In this document: positions 47,505 to 56,436 of the stretch, piece by piece
Position numbering within the stretch: position 1 is the first letter of the stretch
Layout of the letters: each line of letters starts with the position of its first letter
The notes under the pieces: generated by a model
The model's database searches: none
Told to the model about the DNA's origin: nothing
The model's input: only the letters and a program-made list of their open reading frames with translations
Position numbers and translations under genes: made by a program
Source: SIG459 sp045631645
Lineage (GTDB): Bacteria; Bacillota; Clostridia; Oscillospirales; Oscillospiraceae
Direction of reading: 5' to 3'
Length of the DNA stretch: 64,000 bases
NCBI GenBank assembly: GCA_045631645.1
Contig: JAZQVC010000049.1
Span: 1 to 64,000 of the forward strand

Positions 47505-47533
47505 AAATGATGGCGGCAATGCCGCCATCATTT
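47505..47533 (-). terminator. Hairpin after the ABC importer genes
   Basis: A perfect 13-bp stem (AAATGATGGCGGC and complement, loop of 3) begins 2 bp after the permease stop on the minus strand. The T run is weak, so it may only partly stop transcription into the NifX-like gene. Confidence 0.65.
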
Positions 47534-47535
47534 TC

Positions 47536-48525
47536 TTATTGAACAACTGCTTCTTCAGCAGCAGCGCTGAGCTTTGCAGATTTGCTCTTCTTCTTATTCT
47601 TGCTGGTGAGAATGGTGATGAAGAGAATGAGGAGAAGCAGAACGCCTTCAACGGATTCGGTGATCTGGCTATCAGACATACCGATAAGGGCAAGTCCGTT
47701 AACGATAATGGTGATGGACAGAGAGCCGAGGATGATCTTGTAGAACTTAGCGGAAGTACCACCGGTAACAAGAACACCGCCGAAGAAGATAGCCATTGCG
47801 ACCTTCATCTCAAGGAAAACACCCATCTGCATGCTGGTGCCGCCGACGCTTGCGATAGAGAAGATTGCGCCCACACCGGCCATAAGTCCGGAGAGGAGGA
47901 AAACTGCAATCTTCATCTTGCTTACGGGAACACCGACAAATCTGGCGGTGGTTTCGTTCTCACCTATAGCCTGGCTGTAACGACCCAGGCGGGTGAACTC
48001 GAAGAGATAGGCAATGATGATTACAATCACGACGAAAGCTGCGATCTTAACACCGGAACCAGTGAGGAAACGCATGGAATCGGGAATGTACTGAACGCCG
48101 ATAATGGTCTGGATATAGTTTACGACACCGCGGACGCTGATGAGCATTGCAATGGAGAGGGTAAAGGAAGGAACCTTGCACTTTGCAACGATAATACCGT
48201 TGATGAAGCCAAGGATGAGACCAACAGCCATTGCCACGGGAATCATAAGCCAGCCAATGCCGGTTGCGGTTGCAACCCACATACCGGTGACACCTGCGAG
48301 AGCGAGGTTAACACCGACGGAAAGGTCGATGGAGCCCTGAGCAACAACGAAGAGAACGCCGCAACCTGCAACGATGGTGAGGATGGACTGTTCAAGAAGG
48401 AGCTTCAGGGAGTAGGCGCTGAGCATTCTGCCCTTGCTGGCTATGGTGAAGAACACGAAGAGCACAACGAAGGCGATGAAGGGCACCAGATCGGATATTT
48501 TGATTTTCTTAATAAAATTCTTCAT
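47536..48525 (-). CDS. ABC importer permease (RbsC-type)
   Basis: 329 aa, eight to ten transmembrane helices of the BPD_transp_2 family used by ribose- and other carbohydrate-type importers. Family-typical stretches are VAQGSIDLSVGVNLALAG near residue 60 and GLMAGVGAIFSIASVGGTS. The tail is basic (KNKKKSKSAK). Its ATG overlaps the stop of the ATPase gene by one base. It forms a heterodimer with the second permease at 50027. Confidence 0.88.
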   Translation of the reverse strand: MKNFIKKIKISDLVPFIAFVVLFVFFTIASKGRMLSAYSLKLLLEQSILTIVAGCGVLFVVAQGSIDLSVGVNLALAGVTGMWVATATGIGWLMIPVAMAVGLILGFINGIIVAKCKVPSFTLSIAMLISVRGVVNYIQTIIGVQYIPDSMRFLTGSGVKIAAFVVIVIIIAYLFEFTRLGRYSQAIGENETTARFVGVPVSKMKIAVFLLSGLMAGVGAIFSIASVGGTSMQMGVFLEMKVAMAIFFGGVLVTGGTSAKFYKIILGSLSITIIVNGLALIGMSDSQITESVEGVLLLLILFITILTSKNKKKSKSAKLSAAAEEAVVQ

Positions 48526-50030
48526 CAGATCATCACCCCTATTACAGACTGCTCGGTAAAGTCCTCATCTCTGCGGATTTCCTTGGTGATGCAACCATCC
48601 TTCATAACAAGGAGGCGGTCAGCCATACCGAGAACCTCGGTAAGTTCGTCGGAAATGAGGATAATAGCGATGTTATTTTCTTTTGCTTCTTTCATAAGCT
48701 GGTAGATATAAGCCTTGACACCAACGTCAACACCTCTGGTGGGGCAGTCGAGGATCAGAAGCTTCAGATCCTTTGCCAGCCAGCGGCCGAAGTTGACCTT
48801 CTGCTTGTTACCGCCGGAAAGAGCGCTCATTCTCTGGTCAATGCCGGTGCATTTTACAGAGAGGCTTTCAACCATGTCGGAGGAAAGCTTTGCAAGCTTT
48901 GCGGGATTGAGGAAGCATACCTTACCTTCCAGTTCGGTGAGGGAGGGGAGGCAGAAGTTATCTCTTATGGATGCGTTGATCATAAGAGCTTCATTGTCGC
49001 GGTCCTTGGGAACATAGCCCACATTGTTGTTGAGGGCGGTCATGGGCTTAGTGATGTTAACATCCTTTGCCTTCAGATAGACATTACCTGCGCTGGGCTT
49101 GGAAAGTCCATAGACAGCCTTGCCCACGGAATGGATACCGGAGTCACTGAGTCCGCAGAAGCCGAGGATTTCGCCTGCATGCACCTTGAAGGATACATCG
49201 GTAATCTCGTGGGGAACGGTGAGGTTATTAACTTCAAGAACAACCTCGTCGGAACCGGTGGGAGTCATGTCGGCGCGGTAGTAATCGCCGTTGATCTCAC
49301 GGCCGACCATCATCAGACGGATCTCGTCGGGAGTGGTCTCGCGGGAGTTGACATTGCCAACAACCTCGCCGTCACGGAGAACGGTGATGGTGTCGGTGAT
49401 TTCAACCATTTCCTCAATGTCATGGGTGATGACAATGATGCTGCGTCCCATATCGCGGAACTTCTTAATAAGGTCATAGAGCTTGCTGCGGTTATTGAGG
49501 GAGAGGGACTGGGTCACCTCGTCCAGAAGAAGGATGTCGGGGTCAACGCTGAGAGCGCGAGCCAGCTCGATCATCTTGCGGGACTCGATCATCATGTCGC
49601 CGGTCATTTCGTTGAGGCGGGGCATGGTGAGATTCCACTTTTCAAACTCAGCCTGAGCGGCCTTGTTCATCTTCTTCATGTTGACAATACCGAAGCGAGA
49701 GAACTGCTTGGTTCTGCCAAGGAATACGTTTACGCCGGCAGAAAGATTGCCGACAACGCCCAGTTCCTGCATAACCATGGAAATCTTTGCAGCATTTGCA
49801 TCCAGGGGGTTATGGGGGTTATAGGGCTGTCCGTTTACGAACATCTCGCCGCTGTCGCGCATATGAATGCCTGCGATTTGGGAGATGAGGGTGGACTTAC
49901 CGCTGCCGTTTTCACCGATAAGGCCGCGGATTTCGCCGCGCTTGAGGGTGAAGTCGATATCCTTATTTGCATGGGTGGGGCCAAAGCGCTTGTTAAGGCC
50001 ACGAATTTCAAGAACAAACTCGTCTCTCAT
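48525..50030 (-). CDS. ABC importer ATPase with two nucleotide-binding domains (RbsA-type)
   Basis: 501 aa. The first domain has Walker A GENGSGKST near residue 39 and Walker B DILLLDEVTQSLS; its signature position is degenerate (MIESRKMIELARAL). The second has a degenerate P-loop (FCGLSDSGIHSVG) but an intact LSGGNKQKV signature, the asymmetric pattern known in RbsA/MglA. It powers uptake through the two flanking permeases, and all three genes overlap or touch. Confidence 0.9.
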   Translation of the reverse strand: MRDEFVLEIRGLNKRFGPTHANKDIDFTLKRGEIRGLIGENGSGKSTLISQIAGIHMRDSGEMFVNGQPYNPHNPLDANAAKISMVMQELGVVGNLSAGVNVFLGRTKQFSRFGIVNMKKMNKAAQAEFEKWNLTMPRLNEMTGDMMIESRKMIELARALSVDPDILLLDEVTQSLSLNNRSKLYDLIKKFRDMGRSIIVITHDIEEMVEITDTITVLRDGEVVGNVNSRETTPDEIRLMMVGREINGDYYRADMTPTGSDEVVLEVNNLTVPHEITDVSFKVHAGEILGFCGLSDSGIHSVGKAVYGLSKPSAGNVYLKAKDVNITKPMTALNNNVGYVPKDRDNEALMINASIRDNFCLPSLTELEGKVCFLNPAKLAKLSSDMVESLSVKCTGIDQRMSALSGGNKQKVNFGRWLAKDLKLLILDCPTRGVDVGVKAYIYQLMKEAKENNIAIILISDELTEVLGMADRLLVMKDGCITKEIRRDEDFTEQSVIGVMI

Positions 50031-51007
50031 TTTATGACCCCCTTCACATTTCTCTGTCCAATTATGGCGAAGATGATAATGAATGCGCCAAGGCAGGCCT
50101 CCTGCAGAGTGCCGGAGGGAACGCCCATTATGGTCAGGATATTAAACACCGCATAGAGAACAAAGGCGCAGATGGGAACGCCGATGACGATGTTTATTCT
50201 TTTCTGAATTATCTGAGCAAGCAGATAGATTGCAAGAGGCTGGAATATAAGGTTGATACTGGTGAGACCGGTTTTAACGGTGGTCTGGCCGGCATAGCTC
50301 TGCTGCATAAAGCAGGCGACACCGATGAGAAGACCGCTGATAAGACCGACGGCCAGCAACGTTTTATTCACATTAATACCGAGAGCCTTGCTGACTTCCT
50401 TGTTGCCGCCGAGAGAACGGATGTTCAGACCGATGGTGGTGCGGTTATAAAGGAAGTAGATCACCACAAGACCGATAGCAAGGATAATAACGCACCAGGG
50501 CAGCTGACCCAGGAGACGATAATCTCTGTTAAGGGCATTGGTGAAGAGAGATCCGTTATCGCTGAACTTGATTGCAAGTGCGATTGCCTCATAAATAAGG
50601 GCAAGGCTGATACCGGCTATCCAGGAAGGAATGCCGGTGTAGGTGAAGATAAGGAAGTTCACCATGATAAGGATAAGACCTGTTACAAGTCCACCTATAA
50701 TGACGCCGGGTACGCCCATGGCATTGCCAAGGAAGTTTGCGGCAAAGGAGCCCAGCACTATTACACCACCTATAGACATGTCGGTGTAGCCGCAAGCAAA
50801 GAGGAAGCAGAAGCCCCATGCGATGAAGGAAGGATACGCAATGTGGGCAATGATACCCTTGAGGTTGGTCCACTCAAGGAAAATGCCGCCGGAGATAAGA
50901 TGGAAAACACCCATAACGGCAGCGATTACGACAACAAAAACTATGGCAAAGAGCCATTTATTTGTTTTCTTGTCTGCGGAAATCGTCGGCATAGGTTTAT
51001 ACCTCAT
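50027..51007 (-). CDS. ABC importer permease (RbsC-type)
   Basis: 326 aa, about eight to ten transmembrane helices, same family as the 47536 gene. GYTDMSIGGVIVLGSFAAN is the equivalent of the family motif. Its end overlaps the ATPase start by 4 bp. The start may be ATG 51007 or the in-frame ATG 50992, which has a slightly better AGG spacing. Confidence 0.87.
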   Translation of the reverse strand: MRYKPMPTISADKKTNKWLFAIVFVVVIAAVMGVFHLISGGIFLEWTNLKGIIAHIAYPSFIAWGFCFLFACGYTDMSIGGVIVLGSFAANFLGNAMGVPGVIIGGLVTGLILIMVNFLIFTYTGIPSWIAGISLALIYEAIALAIKFSDNGSLFTNALNRDYRLLGQLPWCVIILAIGLVVIYFLYNRTTIGLNIRSLGGNKEVSKALGINVNKTLLAVGLISGLLIGVACFMQQSYAGQTTVKTGLTSINLIFQPLAIYLLAQIIQKRINIVIGVPICAFVLYAVFNILTIMGVPSGTLQEACLGAFIIIFAIIGQRNVKGVIK

Positions 51008-51068
51008 TTCTATGTGTCAGGGATTCGGGGAAAAAGCTCAGGGAAAATGCTAAGTGAAAAACGCCACG

Positions 51069-51100
51069 AAAAGGGTCTGTCGTTTCCGGCAGACCCTTTT
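51069..51100 (-). terminator. Hairpin between binding protein and permease genes
   Basis: AAAAGGGTCTG pairs with CAGACCCTTTT on the minus strand, in the 137-bp gap after the binding-protein gene. Such a hairpin usually keeps binding-protein mRNA far more abundant than the permease mRNA. Confidence 0.8.
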
Positions 51101-51143
51101 CTGCTAATGCTTTAAGGTTTCTGACTATATGTACTTATTCGGC

Positions 51144-52256
51144 TTACTTGAGGCCGTTGGACTCGAGCATGTAGTCGAGGTTGATGTTGTTGACGAGGTC
51201 AACATAGTACTGATAGTTGACACCAGGAGCGGTCATCTCGTCGAGCATAGCCTTGGTGAAGGGAGCATACTCCTCAGAGAAGAAGACCTTTACATAGTTC
51301 TCAACGTTGTCCTGAGTGACTTTGAAGGGAGAAGTGCTGAGGCGGGGAGCCTTGCCGTTCTCGTCAACGATCTTGTTGCCGTTGAGGTAGTTGATAACGA
51401 GGGTGGAAGAGATGTAGCTTGCAAGAGAGATACCATCGTTGCCGCCGACGACCTTGCCGTCAATGATGTACTGAGCGGTACCAGCGTCAATGCAGGAAAC
51501 ATAAACCTGAACATCGAGGCCGAGGTTTTCAATAGCGGTCAGGGAGCCTTCGATGTAGTCGCCAACGAAAGCGTAGAGGCAGTCAGCATCTTTGTTTGCA
51601 GAGAGAAGGTCGGTAGCCTTTGCAAGGCACTCAGAGTTATCGGTGCAACGAGCTTCGCCGAGAACTTCGCCGCCCAGCTCAGTGAACTTAGCAGTGAAGC
51701 CCTGAGAACGCTGGTCCATGTTGTTGTCGCCGATGTTGCCGCCGATCATAACAGCCTTACGAGCGCCGTTAGCGTATGCCATCTCAGCGATAGCAGCGCC
51801 GTCAGCTACCATGTCGAGGTCGATAGCGCCGCAGTAGTACTCATTGGACTCTGCCAGCTTCTCGAGGTCTGCATTTTCGCCAACGAAAACGTCGAAAGCG
51901 AAGGGGATCTTAGCATTTGCGCACTCAACACCGATCTGGGGAACGGTGGAAACAGCAGCGGCCTGGAATACAACGCCGTCAACGCCAGCTGCGCACATGT
52001 TCTGGATGTTCTGGAGTTCCTTGTCGGCAGTGAAGTCGTCGCTCATACGATTGACGGTGTGGCCGAGAGTGGTGAGGGTGTACTCCTTAGCGTCGCCGAA
52101 CATATCGAGAACGGGAACGCCGGAGCCCCAAGTGTTGATACCGATGGTGTAGGTCTTTGCGCCGTCGGCAGCGGGGGTTTCGGGAGCCTTGTCACCGCAT
52201 GCTGCAAAAGCAAAAACCATGACAAGAACAAGAGCAAGAGCAATGATTTTCTTCAT
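51144..52256 (-). CDS. Periplasmic-type substrate-binding lipoprotein of the ABC importer
   Basis: 370 aa from ATG 52256 (AAGGAGG 10 bases upstream). The lipoprotein signal has lipobox FAFAACGDK (Cys about residue 19). The mature part is a Peripla_BP_4 (ribose/sugar type) fold: TYTIGINTWGSG, DELQ-like DKELQNIQNMCAAGVDGVV and GLDVQVYVSCIDAGTAQYI. The ligand is not readable. Given the neighbours it may not be a sugar. Codon bias is strong, suggesting high expression. Confidence 0.88.
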   Translation of the reverse strand: MKKIIALALVLVMVFAFAACGDKAPETPAADGAKTYTIGINTWGSGVPVLDMFGDAKEYTLTTLGHTVNRMSDDFTADKELQNIQNMCAAGVDGVVFQAAAVSTVPQIGVECANAKIPFAFDVFVGENADLEKLAESNEYYCGAIDLDMVADGAAIAEMAYANGARKAVMIGGNIGDNNMDQRSQGFTAKFTELGGEVLGEARCTDNSECLAKATDLLSANKDADCLYAFVGDYIEGSLTAIENLGLDVQVYVSCIDAGTAQYIIDGKVVGGNDGISLASYISSTLVINYLNGNKIVDENGKAPRLSTSPFKVTQDNVENYVKVFFSEEYAPFTKAMLDEMTAPGVNYQYYVDLVNNINLDYMLESNGLK

Positions 52257-52359
52257 TTTGGATTGTCCTCCTTTTATTGATAATGGGTAACCCAGTTTCC
52301 CCATATTTACGAGTTATGGGTTCGCAAACACACATTCACCCATTTAACTCGATACAGGA

Positions 52360-52388
52360 ATTATATCATTGCGTTAATTGTTCGTCAA
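52360..52388 (-). promoter_or_regulatory. ABC importer operon promoter
   Basis: On the minus strand TTGACG (52388-52383), 17-bp spacer, TATAAT (52365-52360). A perfect 11-bp palindrome TGGGTAACCCA lies downstream at 52284-52294, in the leader, and could be an operator. Confidence 0.8.
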
Positions 52389-52440
52389 TTAAAATTATAC
52401 CAAATCACCCAAAAAGGTTCACAAATTTGAGGGATAATAC

Positions 52441-52470
52441 TTTACATATTGCACATATATAGCTTATAAT
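52441..52470 (+). promoter_or_regulatory. MBL-fold gene promoter
   Basis: TTTACA (52441-52446), 18-bp spacer, TATAAT (52465-52470), 57 bp before the start, back-to-back with the ABC promoter. Confidence 0.68.
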
Positions 52471-52527
52471 ACACAAAGATTCATCCCTAAACTACATACA
52501 CAATTTGCCGAAAGGAGCAAACTAAAT

Positions 52528-53391
52528 ATGATGGAAGTCAGAACTCACACTCACGGTCCCGGAAAGCTCAGCACCAGAACAATGGTCGCCGATGAAGGCG
52601 GTTTCTGCGTCACCAGCGTCCTTATTATGGGCGAGAAGGACTGCGTTCTTGTTGACTGCCAGTGGACCCGTTCCAACGCTTACCGCGTTATCGCTGAGAT
52701 CGCTGAGACCAACCTTAACCTCACTGCTGTATACGCCACCCATGCTCACCCCGACCACTATTGGGGCATTGGATACATAGCACAGGCTTTCCCCCAGGCT
52801 AAGCTTTACGCACGTCCTGAGGATATTCCCATCATCAACGCTCAGTTCCACGACAAGACCGAGCACTGGGAAGAAGTTATCGGCAAGGTTAACCTCTGCC
52901 GCGAGCTGCCCGTTATCGAGCCCCTGCCCGAAAACAACATTATCGAGCTTGAAGGCGAAGAAATTCAGATTCTCCCCAAGCTTTGGGGCGACCTGAAGTA
53001 CAACACCGCTGTTTGGGTTCCCTCCATCAAGACCCTTATCGGCAGCGACATCCTCTTCAGCGACGCTCACCCCTTCACCTGCGAAGTCAGTGCAAAAGGT
53101 CGTGCTAAGTGGTATGCCGAGATTGAAGAGCTTGAAAAGCTGGGCGCAGAAGTTGTCATCCCCGGCCATGTAAAGCCCGGCACCCCCTTCGACGAGCGCA
53201 CCTTCACCTACACCAAGGCATATCTGCGCGCAACCGAAGAAGAACTTGCAAAGACCAACGACATGAAAGAATTCTTCTATAACATGTGCATGCGCTTCCC
53301 CACCTCCGTTCTCATCTTCCTCAGCAACGATATGAACTCCAGCGTTTTCCTGGGCGGAAGAGAGTGGAACTGGAGCGATATGGACGACTGA
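52528..53391 (+). CDS. Metallo-beta-lactamase-fold hydrolase
   Basis: 287 aa, AAAGGAG upstream. The dinuclear-metal motif THAHPDHYWG places ligands at His72, His74, Asp76 and His77. Further ligands are probable in IGSDILFSDAHP and IPGHVKPG. The protein has an unusual N-terminus (RTHTHGPGKLSTR) and an extended C-terminal helix pair after the fold. The substrate is unknown; thioesters, lactones and ring hydrolysis are all within the superfamily. Strong codon bias. Confidence 0.82.
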   Translation: MMEVRTHTHGPGKLSTRTMVADEGGFCVTSVLIMGEKDCVLVDCQWTRSNAYRVIAEIAETNLNLTAVYATHAHPDHYWGIGYIAQAFPQAKLYARPEDIPIINAQFHDKTEHWEEVIGKVNLCRELPVIEPLPENNIIELEGEEIQILPKLWGDLKYNTAVWVPSIKTLIGSDILFSDAHPFTCEVSAKGRAKWYAEIEELEKLGAEVVIPGHVKPGTPFDERTFTYTKAYLRATEEELAKTNDMKEFFYNMCMRFPTSVLIFLSNDMNSSVFLGGREWNWSDMDD

Positions 53392-53411
53392 TCGCCACTC
53401 AACCTGATAAC

Positions 53412-53445
53412 AAAAAAGAACCCGACGGATGTCGGGTTCTTTTTT
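53412..53445. terminator. Bidirectional terminator
   Basis: AAAAAAGAACCCGAC and complement around loop GGAT, between convergent genes. Confidence 0.95.
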
Positions 53446-53462
53446 TGTTATCTTTTATTATC

Positions 53463-54614
53463 TTACTGGTAGTTATCCCAGATTTTGCCGTAGAGCTCTC
53501 TGGTGTTTTCCTCGGTGACGAGGGTGGGGCAGTTGAAGCGCAGACCGGAAGCGAAGCCGACTTCGGTGCACTCCAGCATTTCCTCGCGGGTATAGCCGCG
53601 CTCTGCGGGGCTTTCAATGCCGATGGTGTGCATCAGATTTCTGATAGCCTCAGCGGTCTTCTCGCCGATTTCTTCTGCACTCTCGCAGCCGCAGAAGCTG
53701 ATGCCCATAGCCTCACCAACCATCTTGACCTGATCGGCAGCATTGGGAGCAATGAACTTCATCAGTTCGGGGCAAGCCCAGCCGCAGTTGGTGCCATGGG
53801 GAGTATGGAAGCGGCAGGAGATGCCGTCTGCAAGACCGTGGCCGAAGTGAACGTCGGTCTGGGTGAAAGCGATGCCTGCCCAGTTGGAGGCCAGAGAGAG
53901 CTCATAGCGAGCTTCCAGATTGCTGCCATCTTTAACAGCAATGGGGAGATACTTGCAAATCTTGGAGATTGCAGCGCTTGCAAGAAGCTGAGCCTGGGGA
54001 TTCCACTTGAGAGCGGTGATGGACTCAACGGCATGGGTGAAAGCATCAATGCCGGTATAAGCGGTTACATAGGGAGGCACGGTGAGGGTCAGCTCAGGGT
54101 CAACGATAGCCATATGGCCGTGGACAAAGATGGAGAGCTTCAGATTGCGTACGGTGTCGGAATAAACGCCGCAGTGGGTGACCTCGGAGCCGGTGCCGGA
54201 GGTGGTGGGGATGAGAACGATGGGAACGCGGGACTTCATCTCGGTGGGAGGAAGGGTCAGGTACTGAGCGATGGGAGCAGGGTTATCCAGCAGGAGAGCA
54301 ACAGCTTTTGCAGCGTCCATGGAGGAGCCGCCGCCGATGCCGATAACGCCGTCAACTTTTTCTGCGCAGGCGAGAGCGCCGGCTGCGTCAACGATTTCGC
54401 AGGCAGGGTCGGACTGAATGTCGCCAAAGAGGACATATTCAATTCCTGCAGCCTCAAGGCTGGGGATAACCTTGTCCATAACGCCGGCGGCCTTTACGCC
54501 TGCATCATAAACGCAGATGACCTTTTTGCAGCCCAGTTCCTTGGTCTTTTCGCCAACGACGCTGACTGCTCCGTTGCCAAAAACAACAGGTGCCAACTGA
54601 TTGTAAGTAAACAT
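53463..54614 (-). CDS. Iron-containing alcohol dehydrogenase
   Basis: 383 aa from ATG 54614 (AAAGGAG eight bases upstream). Group III metal ADH. The nucleotide site is GIGGGSSMDAAKA near residue 90 and TTSGTGSEVT near residue 135. The metal ligands are in TGIDAFTHAVES, FGHGLADG and HTPHGTNCG. It reduces aldehydes or ketones or oxidises alcohols with NAD(P)H. The DUF169 gene lies immediately upstream in the same direction. Confidence 0.9.
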   Translation of the reverse strand: MFTYNQLAPVVFGNGAVSVVGEKTKELGCKKVICVYDAGVKAAGVMDKVIPSLEAAGIEYVLFGDIQSDPACEIVDAAGALACAEKVDGVIGIGGGSSMDAAKAVALLLDNPAPIAQYLTLPPTEMKSRVPIVLIPTTSGTGSEVTHCGVYSDTVRNLKLSIFVHGHMAIVDPELTLTVPPYVTAYTGIDAFTHAVESITALKWNPQAQLLASAAISKICKYLPIAVKDGSNLEARYELSLASNWAGIAFTQTDVHFGHGLADGISCRFHTPHGTNCGWACPELMKFIAPNAADQVKMVGEAMGISFCGCESAEEIGEKTAEAIRNLMHTIGIESPAERGYTREEMLECTEVGFASGLRFNCPTLVTEENTRELYGKIWDNYQ

Positions 54615-54644
54615 TTCCATTTCTCCTTTATGCAATATGTTATT

Positions 54645-55403
54645 TTATTTCAGTTCTTTTTCAACTCTCTCGCCGAGAGCCTTAACTATGCCTTCAAACT
54701 CCTCATGGTAGGCCTCCAGCCCCTCGTGACCGTGGAGATGATGTTCCATTTTTGCAAGGTTTGTCAGCACAGTGGGTATCCATCTGTAAGGCACGGCAAT
54801 AAGCATTGTATTCTCGCCGTAAAGCTGTCTGCCGTGGGGACCGTGGACAAGGGCGGGGAGAATATAGTTTATCTTGTCCTCATTATAGGGATAGGCAAAT
54901 ATCCATGAACAGCCTATAACGGGGGTGCAAACGCTGGTATAAAGTTCGCCCGTGGAGTAAGTTGCGGCGCGCATTATAAGCTCACCCTTGGAAGGGGGCG
55001 CAGCAATTATAAGCAGGTCGGGATTGAAATTCATCTTATCGTAGTGGGCGAAGGAGACATAGTTGACAGAGCCTTCCGTCAGGTGCTGAACGTATCTATA
55101 GAGTCTGCCGTTGCAGCGTGCCTCGTCAAAAACTCCCAGACCGGGACCTATCTGACCGCTCTGCTCAAAACCGTCCCAGCTTTCCATGCCGAGAATTTTC
55201 TTGCCGACACAGGTTTCCGCGTTGGCTTTGGAGAAGCAGAAGGGCTCTTCCCTTCTCTGGCTTTCTCTCAGAAGCTCGCAGAGGGACATTTTCACGTCCT
55301 CCTCAAGAAGTTCAATTCCCTCAGGGCGGAAAAAGTCATAGCGCACGCCTATGGGAGGCAGTTCAAGACCCAATGTTGAAAGGACAGAATAATCTTCTCT
55401 CAT
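54645..55403 (-). CDS. DUF169 family protein
   Basis: 252 aa with AAGGAGG before the ATG. The pattern GLELPPIGVRY at the N-terminus, FCFSKANAETCVGKKILGM and the VCTPVIGCSWIFAYPYNEDKI region is characteristic of DUF169, a family of anaerobes with no settled function and conserved cysteines that could bind a cluster. First cistron of a two-gene unit with the alcohol dehydrogenase, 30 bp apart. Confidence 0.78.
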   Translation of the reverse strand: MREDYSVLSTLGLELPPIGVRYDFFRPEGIELLEEDVKMSLCELLRESQRREEPFCFSKANAETCVGKKILGMESWDGFEQSGQIGPGLGVFDEARCNGRLYRYVQHLTEGSVNYVSFAHYDKMNFNPDLLIIAAPPSKGELIMRAATYSTGELYTSVCTPVIGCSWIFAYPYNEDKINYILPALVHGPHGRQLYGENTMLIAVPYRWIPTVLTNLAKMEHHLHGHEGLEAYHEEFEGIVKALGERVEKELK

Positions 55404-55591
55404 AAATCCTCCTTGAAATATCCCAATTCGTGTGTTTTAATAATAGACAAATATGGCAAAAAATCCGATCCCAAATGTCGGTTTTTACCACATTATAGAC
55501 TAAACAAAAACAATATGCAAGCGTCTCCGAGCTGATTGGTTTTTCTCAAGCCTTTCGGGGCGCACAAACATTTTTGAAGGGAGAAAACAAA

Positions 55592-56386
55592 ATGATTAAG
55601 CCCATCACCAGCATGAAAGACGCATTTTCCCTCAGCGGAATGAACGCTGTTATCACCGGCGGCAACCGCGGTCTCGGTCTCGGCATCGCCACCGCCATGG
55701 CTCAGAGCGGCGCCAACATCGCCATTTTGTGCCGCGACAAGGCAAAGGCCGCAGAGGCAATTGCTGAACTTGAGCAGTACGGCGGAAAATACATGAGCTT
55801 CAGCTGCGACATCACTGACCTTGACAGCGTCCGCGCTGCAGCAAAGCAGGTGAGCGAAGAGTTTGGCAATGTTGACATCCTCGTCAACAACGCAGGCGTT
55901 TCCTGCTTCAACGAACTTCTCAACATGGACGAGCAGCTCAGCGACTGGTACAACGTTCTCAACACCGACCTCAACGGCACCGTCCACATGACCTATGTTT
56001 TCGGCAAGCTTATGCGCGACTCCGGCAAGGGCGGCAGCATCATCAACATCTCCTCCAACGCCTCCATGATTGTCAATAAGACCCAGCCCATGAGCCCCTA
56101 CTCCTCTTCCAAGGCTGCGGTTAACCACTTCACCCACTGCATGGCCTGCGAGCTCGGCAAGTATAATATCCGCGTCAACGCCATCGCTCCCGGTTTCTTC
56201 AACACCGAGCTTAGCAAGTTCATCCCCAAGGATCAGTTCGATTATATCAATAACCAGATGCCCCTCGGCCGCTTCGGTGAGCCCATCGAGGTCGGTGCCA
56301 TGGCAGTTTATCTTGCCGCTCCCGCTTCCGCTCAGGTAACCGGCACCGTTCAGGTAATAGACGGCGGCTACATCCTCTCCTGCTGA
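55592..56386 (+). CDS. Short-chain dehydrogenase/reductase
   Basis: 264 aa from ATG 55592 (AAGGGAG upstream; an earlier TTG overlaps the site). Classical SDR: nucleotide motif ITGGNRGLGLG near residue 21, NNAGVS near residue 95, and catalytic Ser in ISSNAS with YSSSK supplying Tyr and Lys. It uses NAD(P)H to reduce ketones. Phloroglucinol reductases are SDRs, so that role is possible beside the transhydroxylase-like genes, but SDRs are too varied for more than a hint. Confidence 0.88.
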   Translation: MIKPITSMKDAFSLSGMNAVITGGNRGLGLGIATAMAQSGANIAILCRDKAKAAEAIAELEQYGGKYMSFSCDITDLDSVRAAAKQVSEEFGNVDILVNNAGVSCFNELLNMDEQLSDWYNVLNTDLNGTVHMTYVFGKLMRDSGKGGSIINISSNASMIVNKTQPMSPYSSSKAAVNHFTHCMACELGKYNIRVNAIAPGFFNTELSKFIPKDQFDYINNQMPLGRFGEPIEVGAMAVYLAAPASAQVTGTVQVIDGGYILSC

Positions 56387-56403
56387 GAAACCTCTTCAAA
56401 CAC

Positions 56404-56436
56404 AAAAAAGAGCATCCCGATGGGATGCTCTTTTTT
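56404..56436. terminator. Bidirectional terminator
   Basis: AAAAAAGAGCATCCC and complement around loop GAT, between the SDR gene and the convergent maturation operon. Confidence 0.95.

Noticed and set aside
55592..56386. Firm call of phloroglucinol reductase for the SDR
   Set aside because: Only general SDR motifs are visible; context is suggestive but no diagnostic residue could be checked.
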